Positions 36,407-49,279 of a DNA stretch of 64,000 bases are shown piece after piece. Location: positions 118,714 through 182,713 of the forward strand of contig KQ965821.1 of NCBI GenBank assembly GCA_001574975.1, in the 5' to 3' direction. Positions within the stretch are counted from its first letter, which is position 1, and the number at the start of each line of letters is the position of its first letter. The DNA is from Gonapodya prolifera JEL478. Taxonomy: Eukaryota; Monoblepharomycota; Monoblepharidomycetes; Monoblepharidales; Gonapodyaceae. The position numbers were made by a program, and so were the translations under genes. The notes under the pieces are model-generated. The model saw only the letters and a list, made by a program, of their open reading frames with translations, made no database searches and was not told the DNA's origin.

Positions 36407-37941
36407 ATGTCAATATCTGTCGAAGACTCCGATTGGACAATCCTGCCTACAAATCGATCAGCTCATGTCCAAGGAGTACATGAATCACTACTTCAGGAGT
36501 GTGAAAAGGACATTATCTGGTATCGGGAGAACTTCTTCGGAAAACGTGAGTGGTTTTGACTGCAATGAACAGCAGCAAACCTTCCTAATCGTGCTCCGCA
36601 CCTCCCGCACCTCCCACAACATGGGGAACAAAATGAAAATCTGGACCCATTCAATGAATCTTGCCTTGGGACGGAAGCACATTACAATTATCTTGGACTG
36701 GAGACCGAACGAGGACCGATTGCCATCTCCATTGTCGAGGGTAACGAGAACTGGAAGGTCCTCGTCCGAACGAAGACGGTGAGAGAAAGAGGCAAGATCT
36801 TGACCTCTCCCGCCTGTCAGAACGAAGTGTGGCGAAAGCTCACTGTCGAACGTGAATGAAACAGGGATCCGAGCGACTAACGGTCCCCACAAAATCCGTG
36901 CCTGTCCCTTTCCTCCGTAAAATATTTGGTCTCGGCCCTCCCCTCGAGTCAGTCATGCAGGCAGCCTCGAGCAACATTCCAGTCTCCGCTGTCACCCTTA
37001 GTCGCGAGCTCGCCCTCCCAAATGAGCTTTTGGCAATGGAGGAGCGGCAAGTGCGTCCATTTGGCCGTGAGAACCTTGTCCGCAAAGTGCTCATGGAATC
37101 TATTAGGTGATTCGAAGTTATAAGTTCGGTGTTGCATATTTGACGACCGGGCAAACTACGGAGGAAGAAATGCTTCGGAATCGAACAGGTACGAAATCGC
37201 ACATTCTTATCACTACAATGATTTTTCATAACTGTCAAATCTAAGAACGAACGTCGAAAGCTTACCAGCAGTTCTTGTCGTTCTTGGGGGAGAGGATCGA
37301 GTTGAAAGGGTGGAAAGGCTACAGAGCGGGACTAGATACGTCTGCAAGTGGGTGTAATACCGGTATCTCTTGTTGTGGGCTTTTCGATCAAAAGCTACAA
37401 TGCTATTCGGAAACGCAGGTGGTAACACAGGCACCCATTCAATCTACACCAAATGGCAATCGTACGAGATCATGTTCCACGTCGCTACTCTCCTCCCCTA
37501 CACTGAGCATGAACCCCAACAGGTGGAGCGTAAACGGCATCTGGGAAATGACATCGTCCTCATCGTATTCCAGGACCCAGAGGCGGGGAAGCTGCGGATC
37601 AAAACTGTCGCCAGCAAGCAGAATCACGTGGTGGCGGCCGTGCAACCGTGCCCGGAGGGATATCGAGTACAATTTGTGGCCAAGGAGGGTGTTCTGTCAT
37701 TTTCGCCAGAGTTACCAGAACCCACGATTATTGGAACCGATGCGACCGCCCGAGACTTCTTCCTACATAAATGTGGGTTTTGGTGTTCTCACGGCGGGTA
37801 TACTCTGTGTGATATTCGCTCCATCCAAATACAGTGGTTAACGCAGAGAGAGCATCCTATAAAGCGCCTTCCTTCGCTCCCAAAATTCAACGAACAAGGA
37901 ACGTTTTGCTAACTGACGTTTGTACAAAGTACGCCTCTTAG
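36407..37941 (+). CDS. Rap/Ran-type GTPase-activating protein (RapGAP domain)
   Basis: Exons join to a RapGAP domain that fills almost the whole protein: DIIWYRENFFGK, EAHYNYLGLETERGPIAISI, KVLVRTKTGSERLTVP, KGWKGYRAGLDTS, HSIYTKWQSYEIMFHVATLL, PYTEHEPQQVERKRHLGNDI with the catalytic Asn-thumb residue in HLGNDIV, then VFQDPEAG and a C-terminal helix (LVNAERASYKAPSFAPKIQR). It ends with TAG at 37939-37941, only about 105 bases from the convergent Prm1 stop. The family stimulates GTP hydrolysis by Rap-like small GTPases and controls polarity and adhesion signalling. There is no obvious GoLoco, C2 or PDZ partner domain, so it is a minimal RapGAP, unless an exon lies upstream of 36407. Some internal joins (36545-36640, 37110-37275) are only approximate. 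Confidence 0.88.
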
Positions 37942-38045
37942 CGCAACTTATGGTGCTTGAGGTGATTTGTGTTGCATAAATATTTATATATTATATCGTT
38001 TTGGTCGAGAGATTACATGATTGTATTGTGACGGGTGTTGAATAC

Positions 38046-40649
38046 TTATTTTCTCCCTCCAGAAATTCGGCGCTTCAATTGATCGGCAAACCTCGCGTCC
38101 ATTTGCGGCATCCGAAACCCAGGTCTCGACGCTCCACTCGTATCGCGTTGCAAAGTGGATGACGAACTTTCTCCAAGTAACGATGCAGAGCTGGAACGAT
38201 TCGCGTGCACAGGAAGTCCCGTAGTACCGACAAACATCGTAGACGGTGCTGAAACGTGTGACCGTGTCAACGGGGATGAAGTAGTTCCTGGTCCAGACAG
38301 CGATATTGTTGATGACTTTGTGGACGGATCCGCTCTCACTCCAGTATTTACGACAGTGGGCTGTCGAAAAAATGTCGGCGGTGGCGGTGGCGACGTTTGT
38401 ATATCAGTGGCAGAGCCTGTTTGAAGAATCTTGGTGGAACTTTTCTTGGTCAGTTGTAGACGGTCGCTTGGGTCCTCTCTTTTACGCCACTCCACATGAA
38501 GCCAACTCGGCTGCACCCCCGACATTGTTGACAAGCCTTGCATTACAGTATTTGAGAAAAAGGAGGTCACTCGTTCCCAAGACCTCGCCAGAGCTGGTCC
38601 GACGATTGGATCAGCAACATCTAGGAACAGCCACCAACAGATCTTGGCCAAACCCATCATGGGAACAAGCAAGCCAAGTAGCAATACGTTGACGAAAAAC
38701 GCTCGGTCTGCCTCCAGTGCTGTAGCGTATTTATCCTGTAGAGCCCCAACGAGGCCACCGTGCCACTCTCCAGTATCGTCCTTTCGAGTTCCCACAATTG
38801 CAATCCGAGTTGTCGCCATTACATCTATCAACGATTCTGCTTCCACCGCGATGGCTGTCTCGTTTACCTTTGGAAGATTTATGCCAAGACCGTGGGCCAG
38901 AGCGTTCAAGCCATCCTCAAGTTCTCGAAGTGGAGCACCAAGGAGGCAGCCGAACAGTGAGAGGAGAGCTTGTTGGATAGGTGGAACTCCTCCAAACGCA
39001 GTCTGGATCCCCCCGGTCACGACATTGGTGAGGGAGTTCAGAGTGTTGTTCACAGGAGCAACGACGTCTCCAATCCACCCAAATACTTTCGAGTTGATCG
39101 TATTCTCCGCATCGGAGAGCGCCATATTGACCCCCGCAGCCCAGGGACTTGTCGCTTCATGGACAGCGTTGCTGATCGCTCCACGACCTTGAACCTCCCA
39201 AGCATATATCTCGGTATTCAGGTCAGTCCGGAGGTGCTGGAAAGAGTCGGCGAGGAGGGCTTCGGACGAGCTTATCAAGAGAATCCCAGCTATTCCAACA
39301 GCAGTGATCGCCAATGATCCTGGGTGCAAGGTGAAGCGAATAAACCACTGAAGGCGATCGAGAATAACAGGTGCGCCCAGACGCGGAAGATGCACTGTCC
39401 CTGTAGTGATGGAGTAAACCAGAGGACATTTGACACGTTCTAGTACGCTTGCAGCCACGTTCTGGTTTTGCTCGTGGGTACTGTGTTTGGCCCCAGCTGA
39501 CTCAATGATAGCAGCGATTGCTCGTTTGGTCGCGAGGTCGTTCCAGTGTAAGAGCGCTGCACTGAGGACAGAGAAGCACACAACTACCACAAGAGAGATC
39601 CAGACGATGGTGGACACATAGGAAATGGATGAAAACACGGATTTTTCGAAGCTTCCGATTGCGTCCAGCGAATTGTTGTACGCGACGCCCGAAGAGCAAA
39701 TAATGACCCGGTCAATATGGGCGGGGACTGGGAGGGGATCTCCAAAGAGCTGAACTGAAGAAAGCCCTGTTATAATTTTTGTTTTGAGCAGCTGTGTCGC
39801 AATGATTTCAATATGTATTGACACGAGACAATGGCAATGTACTCACCTCTGCTGGTTGCTTCAGGCTATGGAGCAACTGCCCTTCTGCAGCAACAGCACT
39901 CGGAATTTTGATGGCCTTCAGGCCATTCACAAAGTCTTGTGGGATGAGTTGAATATTCTGCAGTCCCGCCTGGACTTGGGGGAATACAGCAATGCCCTGT
40001 AAATGGAAGTTTACATTGACTCCTGGAATGTTGTTCAGAAAGCCCTGAAGTGCGCCAAGTCCACTTTGCTGAGCTGCTTGTAGAGCGTTTTTTATGTTGT
40101 TGATCCCGGCTACGAGTGCGGCGGAAATTTGGGCTGCTTGGTAATTAACGAAGCTTTGAACGGTGGTGTTATGATACTGAACAGATCCAAAAGTTGCGGC
40201 GGCCAGAAAATCCAGAATGCACGCATACGTATTCAAATAATGTCGAACAACGAGCAGGACTTGGTTCGCGTTATTGTGTAGCAACTTGAATCGATCGAAT
40301 CAATCGAATAGTTCACTCACGAAGTGACATTAGCGCATCGACAGTTGCAGTGAGAGCGCCTTCTAGTTTCTCAATTGCTTTCAGAGAGGATTCGACGACG
40401 AATTTGTTTGTACCAACAGCCAGTTTTTCGGGAATGTTGACAACCGCTGTCGCTGACATCTCAATAGCTGAGCACGTTTGTCGCACAGTTAGACGAGCCG
40501 ATTCACAGTCAGCCCTAACCGAATCCTGCAGATGACTTAGTCGTTGGATTATCAGGAAAAGAACAACGGTGAGTGTAATGAAAGGCGCTCTCGAAACCAG
40601 ATCGAAGAAGGAGAGAAACGGTGGCGATGAAGTCCTTGCCGGCCTCATT
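38046..40649 (-). CDS. PRM1: Prm1-like plasma membrane fusion protein
   Basis: Multi-pass membrane protein of about 820 residues in three exons. Span 1 is RAPFITLTVVLFLI, span 2 SLLLLVVRHYLNTYACILDF, followed by Asn/Gln-rich ectodomain helices (GINNIKNALQAAQQSGLGAL) and the Prm1-like stretch LNTEIYAWEVQGRGAISNAV, then GWIGDVVAPVNNTLNSLTNV and GGIQTAFGGVPPIQQALLSL. Further spans are STIVWISLVVVVCFSVLSAA, LAITAVGIAGILLISSSEAL and VNVLLLGLLVPMMGLAKICW. The C-terminal 170 residues are cytosolic and Ser/Thr-rich. Prm1 acts at the contact zone of mating or fusing cells to stabilise membrane merger. Exon 2 joins exon 3 in frame only with the acceptor after CTTCAGTTCAG (about 39757). The ATG at 40649 sits just before span 1. 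Confidence 0.85.
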
Positions 40650-40917
40650 GGCAAATCGAGTGCAAAATTATGTTTTTGTGAGGCGAACAATCGCAACTTA
40701 AGGTGCTTGCCTGAAACTTCGCTGCTCCGGGATCTTTGATGCAGTCACCGTGCACCCATCTACTCGCACTCTTGCGCTTTGATTCCACCCATCCATCCCA
40801 CGAAAACGCGCAATTCCTCCTCGACTTTGGATTTCTTGGCGAACCTTTCCCGTGGCAGTTGCCATCGCGTTTCGTCCATGAGAGTTTTTGTCTGAAAACA
40901 GCGAAAACTGCGAAGCT

Positions 40918-42952
40918 ATGCTCGCACTTCGGCCGGACCCATCCGGATCCACTACCGCCTCCGAATCATCTTTCATTATCTCTGGAGAGACCAACATCAT
41001 GTGTGAAGCAACTGCAAAGACGACTGACCGATACACTTGTCCCAAAACCTTCGAAGGAGGTTCTCCACTGGCTCCATCGACGTCGCTTGCATTGGACGAT
41101 TTCGATGAGTTTCTTCTCGAAGGTACTCTTCAATTCCGAAAAGCTTTCTGACGTCCTTTGATTGATTGATTGAATGATTGGTGGGGCAGGGGCAGTGCAC
41201 TGCCCTCCGGCAAGCCCAGTACCTTCAATGACAACCTACTATACAGACGACGGTCTCGATGCTCTCTTTGGATTCAATGACAGCTGCGCTGGTGGCGGCC
41301 CACAGCGAGGGACTTCGTTGTCGTCACCTCGGAAGGGAAAATCTGATCGCAAACACCAACCGTACGAGCACGCACTGACCCAGAAGAACATCGACGAGGC
41401 ATTCAAACTTGCTGCAAGCAAAGAAGCCCTCGAGAATCTTTCACTTTCGGGAAAGAAGGCGACATATGCGAACGAAGACTCTCTGCACAAAGCTTTTGTG
41501 CACCCGGGAGAGCGAGACTTCCGTGGCGGGTCGGCAATCGGAACTTTTCGAGGCATTAATGCCTTTGGCGTGTCTCCCACGGTCTATGGTGGGGGAGACC
41601 GCTATCGCAACCCGACGACTGGAATACTTGCCTCCGCAAAACCTACTCTGCATACCGTCCCACAGCATGAACTTTCCATGCACTCACCCCTGTGCGGCAA
41701 TCACTCCTTAGCACGCCAACAGGATGCCAGTGCGGAAACATTGGTTGGCGATATCGCGCCGAAACATTCGGCAAGCCTCTCAACGACCACCGTCACAATT
41801 GATAACACACACATGACCTTGCTGTCAAGCAACGTATCGCCAATATCGGCGCTCCCTGGAGTGCTTCCCGCCCAACTCAATCGGAAGCGAAGTGCGTCCC
41901 TCGGCAGCATTGGGGACCTCAGCTCTTCGTTCCGGTTGGGTGAAGCTTGCCCGTCAGGACAGTCTCACGCCCCAACTTTCGACATGTTTGGTGGGCTGGG
42001 GCCTTATGTGAATTCGGGCCCATGCTCGTCATCGTTGTCGCCGAGCTTTGGGCGACCTTTACCGGCTTCACATTCCCATCCCAACCTTTCCTCCATATCG
42101 TCAGGACCTTCAAATCCGCCCCACGATACCATGACCGACGCCGGTACAAACGCGAAAAGGAGACGAGATTCAGGGAAGCCCTCGAATTCATCATCAAGGC
42201 AGGAGTCCTGGTTTGACATCAATGAATTTCTCGTCCTGGATGACATGGAAGACGTCACCCATGCGCCTCTCCGACACCTTCCTCCCGGTCCTATTGCTAC
42301 AACTACAACAAATCCACCAAGTAGTCCCCCACTGCAGTGCCCGGCGGGAGGATACACCCCTCTCTGGATTGGGAGCGTTGGAAACGCGGATGTGTTCGAC
42401 GTAACGGTGCAAGAGAAGGCGCTCGAAAGGGCACTTGCCAATGTCACCGCGCCTCCTCTGTTGGGTGTAACGGCGAGCAGTGGTAACGTTGCTCGTGGCG
42501 TTGGAGTTGGACCCATGCCATCTGGCCAGCATGCCTTCATTGTCCCCACATTACCCTTTTCGCGGATAGTCACTCCGCCGCTGCAAGCAACGATCCCAGT
42601 ACCAGCGAAGAACAAGGTATCATCGACGCGGCAGAGCAACATCCCGCGAACTCGATCTCAACCAATTGCAGTTTCGCATCTTCGGTCATCTGGAACTGTC
42701 TCGACTCGTGGTGGACGAAGGCTCACAGGCAAAGATGATACGTGCGCTACCAATGCACGGGTCCCGATGGAGCACAGTCCGGGAGTGAATTGCTCTGACG
42801 CATCAGGCCTTGGGTGGGCCGATGTTGAAACTTGGAAGCGAGAAGTTGCAATGAGGAAAGAAAAGCTCGCTGAGATGAAGCGAGTTGCTGAAATGGAGGC
42901 GTTGGAAGCATCTGCATTGCTGCGAAGATGGAACAAACTGCAGAGGACATGA
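40918..42952 (+). CDS. unknown disordered protein with short C-terminal coiled coil
   Basis: Two exons (intron about 41125-41189) join in frame to a protein of about 650 residues. It is mostly Ser/Pro/Gly-rich with no recognised domain. Short acidic-hydrophobic patches (LALDDFDEFLLEG, DDGLDALFGFND, FDINEFLVLDDMED) look like transactivation or docking motifs. A Lys/Glu/Ala helix closes the protein (WKREVAMRKEKLAEMKRVAE). The second exon is a 1.76 kb intron-free frame, unusual here. The ATG at 40918 is the first in frame; it is divergent from Prm1 across about 270 bases. A regulatory or scaffold role is only a guess. Confidence 0.6.
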
Positions 42953-43066
42953 TGTCGTCATAGAGCGTGACGTTTTACTTGTCGGCACAAAATATTTTCA
43001 ACAACGTAGTACAGCATCTGATGTAAATAACAAAACGTAGTTGATACCCGACTCTGGTCGCCCGGT

Positions 43067-46000
43067 GTGGTAGCGCTTGCCCTCCCGGATGGATGGGACT
43101 CGCCCATCTGTTCTTCAGACATAAGACCGCCAATTCTTTTTTGCGAGAGATCTGGGCCTTCCACATCCACTGCGAATCCACCTTATCATGCAGGGAGATA
43201 CACAGTGGAGCGGGATCCGACATCGGAGCTCATTACATTCAAATCCACCCTCGATGGCGCGGCCGCGGGCAAATCGCGCCGCTCTCTCATGCGAAGAGCA
43301 TCGTACTACTTCCCTGCTGCGAAGGAAGACATCTACAGCTACTCCGTTCCGGACGAAAACCAATACAAACGTGGTGGAAGACTGCCGTCGAATGCCCGAG
43401 GGATTTTCATTCGAGTGAAGGATGAAGAGCCGCAGATTGTCGCGAGAGGGTACGATAAGTTCTTTAACGTGGGAGAAGTCAAGTGGGTGGAGTGGACTAC
43501 TCTTGCAGAATCGTCGAGGTGAGTGATAGGTGTTCCTCATCGTTTTCTGTGACAGATAAACGAAGCAGTCACTTTTCAGGGGCCCGTGTGAGCTGACGCT
43601 TAAAGAAAATGGCTGCATCATTTTCATTGCAGCTGTCGATGGGCACATTCTCGTTACTTCGAAGCATGCGATCGGAGGACCACATGCAGAGAAGGGTGCG
43701 TGATTTGCGTTCCAAGTGGGAAATTCGATTGGTCATTAATGACTTTGTACAGGTGAAGAATGGCTCAACAAACACCTGAACAATGTGGGACGGACAAAAA
43801 AGGATTTGGCGGAGTTTCTGGGCAATCACAACATCACTGCCGTATTCGAGGTACGTTTCTTTTGCACAGCTGCTTTCGTCCAAAGAGCTACTCATCAACT
43901 CAACGCTGTCATGGTCCCTTCAGCTCGCCGACGACGAATTCTAGGAGCACATCCTCGAGTACCCGCCCGACCGAACTGGACTCTATCTACACGGCATCAA
44001 CCACAACACGATAAAATTACGCACATGGTCAACAAGTCAACTCTCCGAGTTTGCCACGTACTTTGGCTTCAACAAAGTCGGGTCGCTGGTGCGGGACACC
44101 GTCGACGAGGTCAAGGAGCTCACGGATGCTTTCAGGGATACGGGCAGCTTTGAAGGACGTCCGATTGAAGGGTGGGTGGCGCGCTGTAAAGTGAGGGGTG
44201 AAGATCGCGAGATGGAGGACATGTTTTTCAAAGTGTGTGTTGAGGTCGAGAAATCGTTCGTGCGTGAAGTTGAAACAAGCATCATGGCCAGGTCAAGTAC
44301 GATGAACCTTACCTCATGTACCGGGAATGGCGTGAGGTAACTCGACAAGTAATGAGAGGGAAGGGACTTCTCCCGATACCGGTACGACATGACGACCAAA
44401 TACGTGGAGTTCGTGAAGAGGAAGCTCAAGGAGCAGACCAAGCTCTTCGAAGGGTTCAACCAAAACCATGGCATTATCAAAGCTCGTAACATGTTCCTGG
44501 AGGAAATGGGGATAGACAACCCGGAGCGATTGGTCGTGAGGAACGACGTGGAGGGGGAAATCGTGAGCTCTGCAGCGAACGCATCTTCTAGTGATGTGCT
44601 AGAACAGGAGCAGAATGGGAGAGTGACGGAAGTCGCTGATGCTTTTGATGGCGGTGATGAAGGGGACGTCGACAGTCAAGATGCGCGCAAGGCACGATCG
44701 GGAAAGAAACCCCAAAGAGGAGATTCCAAAACCCTGCTCGTGCCTATTGCGACGATTGGTTGTGGAAAGACGACTCTTGCCATTGCGCTGACGGAACTGT
44801 TCGGGTTCGGCCATGTTCAGGTGAGACTTCCTCACTTGATGGTTCTCGACGTATCTCACGGGTGATGCGTTCCGTAGAATGACAACATCACGAAGAAGCA
44901 TCCCATGAAACACTTTGCAGACGCGATATTGACCGAGTTCCCCGATCACGATGTGGTCATTGCAGATAAGAACAACCACTTCTTTGGTAAGTCCATTTCT
45001 AGTATGCCTTGTTCTCAACGTGGGTTTGACCAAAAGGTTAAAATCCACCAGAGCATCGCGAGAAGCTCGTCGCAACAGTTCGTAATCACTTCCCCGGATG
45101 TAACGTTGTCGCCCTGGACTGGCAAGTTGACCCAGCCCGAGAGAAAGAGATTCTCGACGTTACTGCACGGCGAGTAATAAGCAGGTTTGTGTCTTGCGGC
45201 ATGCGTCACACCGTCCACAGCTAAACTCTGAGATCACAGGGGCGAGAACCACCAATCGCTCACTCCCGGACGAACCGCCGAATTCCAAAAAATCCTGCAG
45301 CGGTTTATCCGAGAACGCAACCCTCTTGATCTCACCTCTCGCGCGGATAAAGGCATCGATCAGGTGATCCCCATCGACGTGCTTTCAGACACCTGGACCA
45401 ACCTAGTGGCGGTGATCCGAGCCTTGAACCTGGACATGCCGACGGACGAAGCAATCGACGCTGCGATAGCCAGCGCGTTTGCGTACACACCCACGGTGGT
45501 CAAGACCGTTGATGACCGAAGCCGGAAAGGGAAGAAGAGCGAGAGCGAGAGCAGGGACGGTCGCTCGGCGTTGGCCAAGTATTACGGAATCAGGGTGACG
45601 AGTCCGGACTTGAAGGACGAGCGGGCCCGATTCTTCGAAGGTCGTCAGGAGCGCGGGTTCTGGGACGCCTTTGTCAAGGGCAAGCGCATCAAGGACGACT
45701 TCCATGTCACGCTAGTATTTTGCGGGAACAGCCAGGAGCAGAAGAAGTTGCCAGAGTCCAGAATCGAGCTCGCGAAGCGGTACCAAACGCTAATCACGAG
45801 CCAATCATCCCCGTCCCCGCCGACGAATGGAAGCAGCGCTTCCGCTTCCGCTTCCGCGAGCGGGTCGGAGCTGTCGTCTTTGGACGTCACCCTCACGGCG
45901 TCGAGCCTTGTGTTCAGTGGACGGGTCATGTGCATCCCCGTCGACCTTCCCTACGGAATCGTGAGCGAGAACGTTCGCCCGCACATCACGGTCGCGACCA

Positions 46001-46149
46001 AGGACGATAAAGTGAAACCCGTGGAGTCGAATTACGTGCTCAATGACCTGGCTGAAAAGTCTGCGACCGCATCGAACGGGTCGATTGTGGTGCTTCCGTT
46101 TGATCAGCTGTTGCAGATCAGGGGGGTAATTAAGGCGTTCTGGTATTGA
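43067..46149 (+). CDS. TRL1: fungal tRNA ligase Trl1 (ligase, kinase and cyclic phosphodiesterase)
   Basis: Joins tRNA halves after intron removal and HAC1-type mRNA in the unfolded protein response. All three domains are present. Ligase: IVARGYDKFFNVGEVKW, the nucleotidyl-transfer lysine in LTLKENGCIIF, and GRPIEGWVARCKV. Kinase: P-loop ATIGCGKTT, then HPMKHFADAILTEFPDHDVV and IADKNNHF. Phosphodiesterase: two HxT motifs, DDFHVTLVF and RPHITVAT. Stop at 46147-46149. Oddities: no ATG in frame upstream of the ligase domain, so the true start is missing (43067 is only the frame edge). An in-frame TAG at 43942-43944 can be spliced out by using it as the 3' splice site. A one-base slip near 44376-44386 sits between ligase segments (EWREVTRQ and YDMTTKYVEF). 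Because the enzyme is normally essential, assembly error is likely. Confidence 0.88.
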
Positions 46150-46799
46150 AATTGCATTCTATCATAGATTCGTGCTGCTATTCATGTGAAAGAATAAATC
46201 CACGTACTGATTCTGCGCGTCGTGCTCTAGCAAAGCGATTTCGGAACTATCCTCACTGTACGACCATGATAAAGTATTTAGAATTTCTGGGTTGATTGGG
46301 CGACTTTGGTGGGGTTAAGTGTAGCGCGGCAGGGATCCAGGTGTTCCAAGTTATTTGCCGAGCTCCAGCGGAGAACGCATGCAATACAGGAGGAGCACAT
46401 CGTTGATGTAAAGGCTACAAAACAGTGTTGGAGGCCGTCACAGTATGCACCTTCTGGAGAGCTAGACCTACCACCTTCCACACACGCCACACTCCCTACA
46501 TTTCGAAGGTAGGTGCAGAGGGGTGAAGGTGCGGGGTTGGCGGGGCAGGCGGGGTGGGAAGTGTGTGCGTGTGCAGTAGTTGCGCTGTGGGAGCTCCAAA
46601 GTGAGTTTATCACCCGACCCGAATCATTTCAGGACTCAATCCGAGACATAGACCACCAAATCCCAACTCTAGAATCTCATCATACCAGTCGCCCTGCTTC
46701 CCGCTTCCCGCTTGCGGGGTGGGACCGGACCGTGACCTGTCCGAGTTCCGCGTTCCGACCGGCGGGAGGACGGAGGGCGCGGACACCCACTGCATGTCA
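46150..46799. other. spacer after Trl1
   Basis: No recognised motif. Open frames on the plus strand lead into the doubtful coiled-coil gene, whose start is not fixed. Confidence 0.3.
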
Positions 46800-47786
46800 C
46801 GCGGCGGTGGCGGCGGCAAGGCACGTCAATGCCGCCGACCGCGAGGGACAAGCAGAAGCAGAAGCTCGACGAAGCGCGGCGGAGCGGGAGTCAGAGGATG
46901 CGCTCAGGGCCGCGAAGAAGCGCGAGGCGAGAAGGGAGAAGGTGATGGACGGGATGAGAGCGGTGTTGAAAGGGCACCTGGAAGTACGGCGCAAAGACTG
47001 TGGATCTTGGAGTATGTCGTGGCCGTGGCTGTGTTGGAGTTGGAGTGGCAGGTTCAGGTGCCGGGCGGGGAACGACATATGGTCGGAGCAGGAGCAGGCG
47101 GGCCAGGTCGCTCAACTAAGCAAAGACATTAAAGAGCAGGGCGGGGCGAGGAAGCCCGACTTGTCGTCTGAGATCGGGGAGATTAGTTGGCAGTTGCAGC
47201 TTCCAGACAAGCCCCTTTGTCTCCGACCTTCAACGCGAAAACCAGTTTCGAGTAGCCCCGCAAGGACAAACATCTCCGTATTCAACCTTGTTATCTGACA
47301 AGACGGATACACGAGGGAAGAATGCCTCTGTAAAGCAACGTCACGCAGCTCGAGACCCAGGTCGAGAAGTTGGAAGTCAAGATATGGCAGGTCAAGGTTG
47401 TCGTGAAGGAGCTTGAAGCACAAGCACAACAGTTGACGAAACAACTCGATGTTGCCAAAGTGGAGACCACGACAACAGATAAGAGGGTGCAGGGCCTCCT
47501 GACGGACAATGAGTTGGGGTCGACGGTTATGGTCAGGCAGGAAGGCTGACTTCGAAGGTGACGGATGGTGCGGCTGCAGATGCCCCTCGCGAAACTGGTG
47601 GATTGCCTTGCTCCGACTCATGCTCGTCATTGTTGTCACTTGCAAGCTTGAGATCGGGATACATGTTTGGAAGAGCGGACCAAGGCAGATGAAGAGGCTG
47701 CTGAAGCAAACCAATCCGTGATGGAAGCTGCCACACGTCGAATCCAGAGACCAGAACGAAAATATTTCAATGAAGAAGTGCTATGA
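46800..47786 (+). CDS. doubtful coiled-coil gene
   Basis: Plus-strand segments in changing frames have strong heptad and charged-helix character: EARRSAAERESEDALRAAKK, EQAGQVAQLSKDIKEQ, VTQLETQVEKLEVKIWQVKV then VVKELEAQAQQLTKQLDVAK, and ERTKADEEAAEANQSVMEAA ending with TGA at 47786. They could be exons of one coiled-coil gene (a donor-like GTACGG follows GHLE), but not all joins were found, so it may be degraded. No family recognised. Confidence 0.3.
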
Positions 47787-48008
47787 AGTGCTCTTTGCCG
47801 ACGGTGACGACATCCGCACCGCTCCTTTTGAAGCCGATTCGCCGAATCTCGATGCAATTTATTTATTCGTCTTTTTTATGCTCAAAAAATAATCTCGGTA
47901 CCTAAATATCTACGTAGCCAATAAAATCAACTCGAAGGTTGGGCGACGAGGAATGCGTAAGGCTACAGAAATGCAAACACTCGCTCAGAATAGCATTGCA
48001 CGGCCGAG

Positions 48009-49279
48009 TTATCCTGGACTCACCCATCCGTTCAACATATTACACCACCCTCCATCGACGACGACACCTGGCGGCAACACAGCAAAGTCGGGGCAGTGAG
48101 CGTCATGTTCGTCCACATCGCTCGAGAGTACACCGACCTTGTCCATTCACGTAACTCAGCGACGGGAGACACAACATATACGCAAGCTGCGCAACGTCCT
48201 CTGGCTCGGCGGCTCTTCCATTGGGCACTTGCTTGCCCAGGGCGACGAACATGTCGTCGGCGGCTGATGTCAGGGGAGTTCGGACGAGGCCCTGTTTTGG
48301 GGATTCAAGGCTGTGTTGGAACAAGGTCTTGCTGCTCGTCGTCGACCTCATTACCCACCGGGCACAGTGCGTTCACGGTAATTCCTTTACGCCCCAGCTG
48401 CGCACACGCCGCCTTTGTAAGTCCAAGTACTCCGTGCTTGCTCGTGTCGTACCCCAACGAGGCCGTCGTGTACAGTCCAGCCGACGAGGACACGTTGATG
48501 ATTCTCGACGTGGTGGTGAGGTTCTCGGTGTGTTCAGTACCCTGGGCGAGTGAGGCGGCGGCGGATTTGATGAGGTGGGGGGTGCAGGCTTTGACGAATC
48601 GCATGGTGCCGTTGAGGTTGATCTGCGTTGGGTGGGTGGTGTGAGAAGCGACGGGAAGAACGACACAAGACACTTGACTCACGTCGAGCGTGCCGTCGTA
48701 GTTCTTGAAAAAGGTTTCGTCGTCGCTGTGAATGTTGTATTGTCCAGTTATGGAACCAACTCCCGCTGATGTGTCCAGATGTCAGTGGCGGTCTCTTTAC
48801 TGAAACCCGAGTGAATACACACCTGAATTGATGAGTATGTCAATCTGACCAAAATGGCTCGCCACCTTCGTTCCCCAGGCTGTCGTCAGTCCACGAGTCA
48901 TCACCTCACACCAATTCCACACCTCACCTGGTTCACAACCTCAATCACTCGGTCCCCCTTCGTTACATCGCATTCCCAGCCACGCACACTCGCCTCGCCG
49001 TACACCTCGCGTACTTCCGCGACGACCTTGTCGACACGCTCCTGTCCAATGTCCACCACAGCAATCTTTGCACCTCCGTCTGCCAGTACGTGAACGCAGG
49101 CCCGACCTATACCGGAGGCTCCACCTACGGCACGGAAAAATATGTTGGGGGAGAAGGTGGCGAGCGTGTTCGGTGTTTGATGGCTCACCAGTGACAATCG
49201 CGACCCTCCCCTGGATCGATTGGCTCATCTTGGACAAGCGGCGAGGCCGAGCAGTCGCGGATGCTTCAGGGGCGGTCAT
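48009..49279 (-). CDS. short-chain dehydrogenase/reductase (classical SDR)
   Basis: Six or seven exons join in frame: MSQSIQGRVAIVTG followed by GGASGIGRACVHVLADGG (TGxxxGIG cofactor site), the cofactor-selecting end of strand 2 AVVDIGQERVDK (Asp suggests NAD rather than NADP), ILINSAGVG (NNAG-equivalent), SRIINVSSSAG with the catalytic Ser, YDTSKHG with the catalytic Tyr-xxx-Lys, NALCPGLVRTPL and the closing VVVDGGW. It ends NMLNGWVSPG at 48009. All catalytic residues are present, so it should be an active NAD(P)-dependent alcohol or ketone oxidoreductase. The substrate cannot be read from sequence. The second Met (MSQSIQGR) is the more family-like start; the ATG at 49279 adds 17 basic residues. 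Confidence 0.88.
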
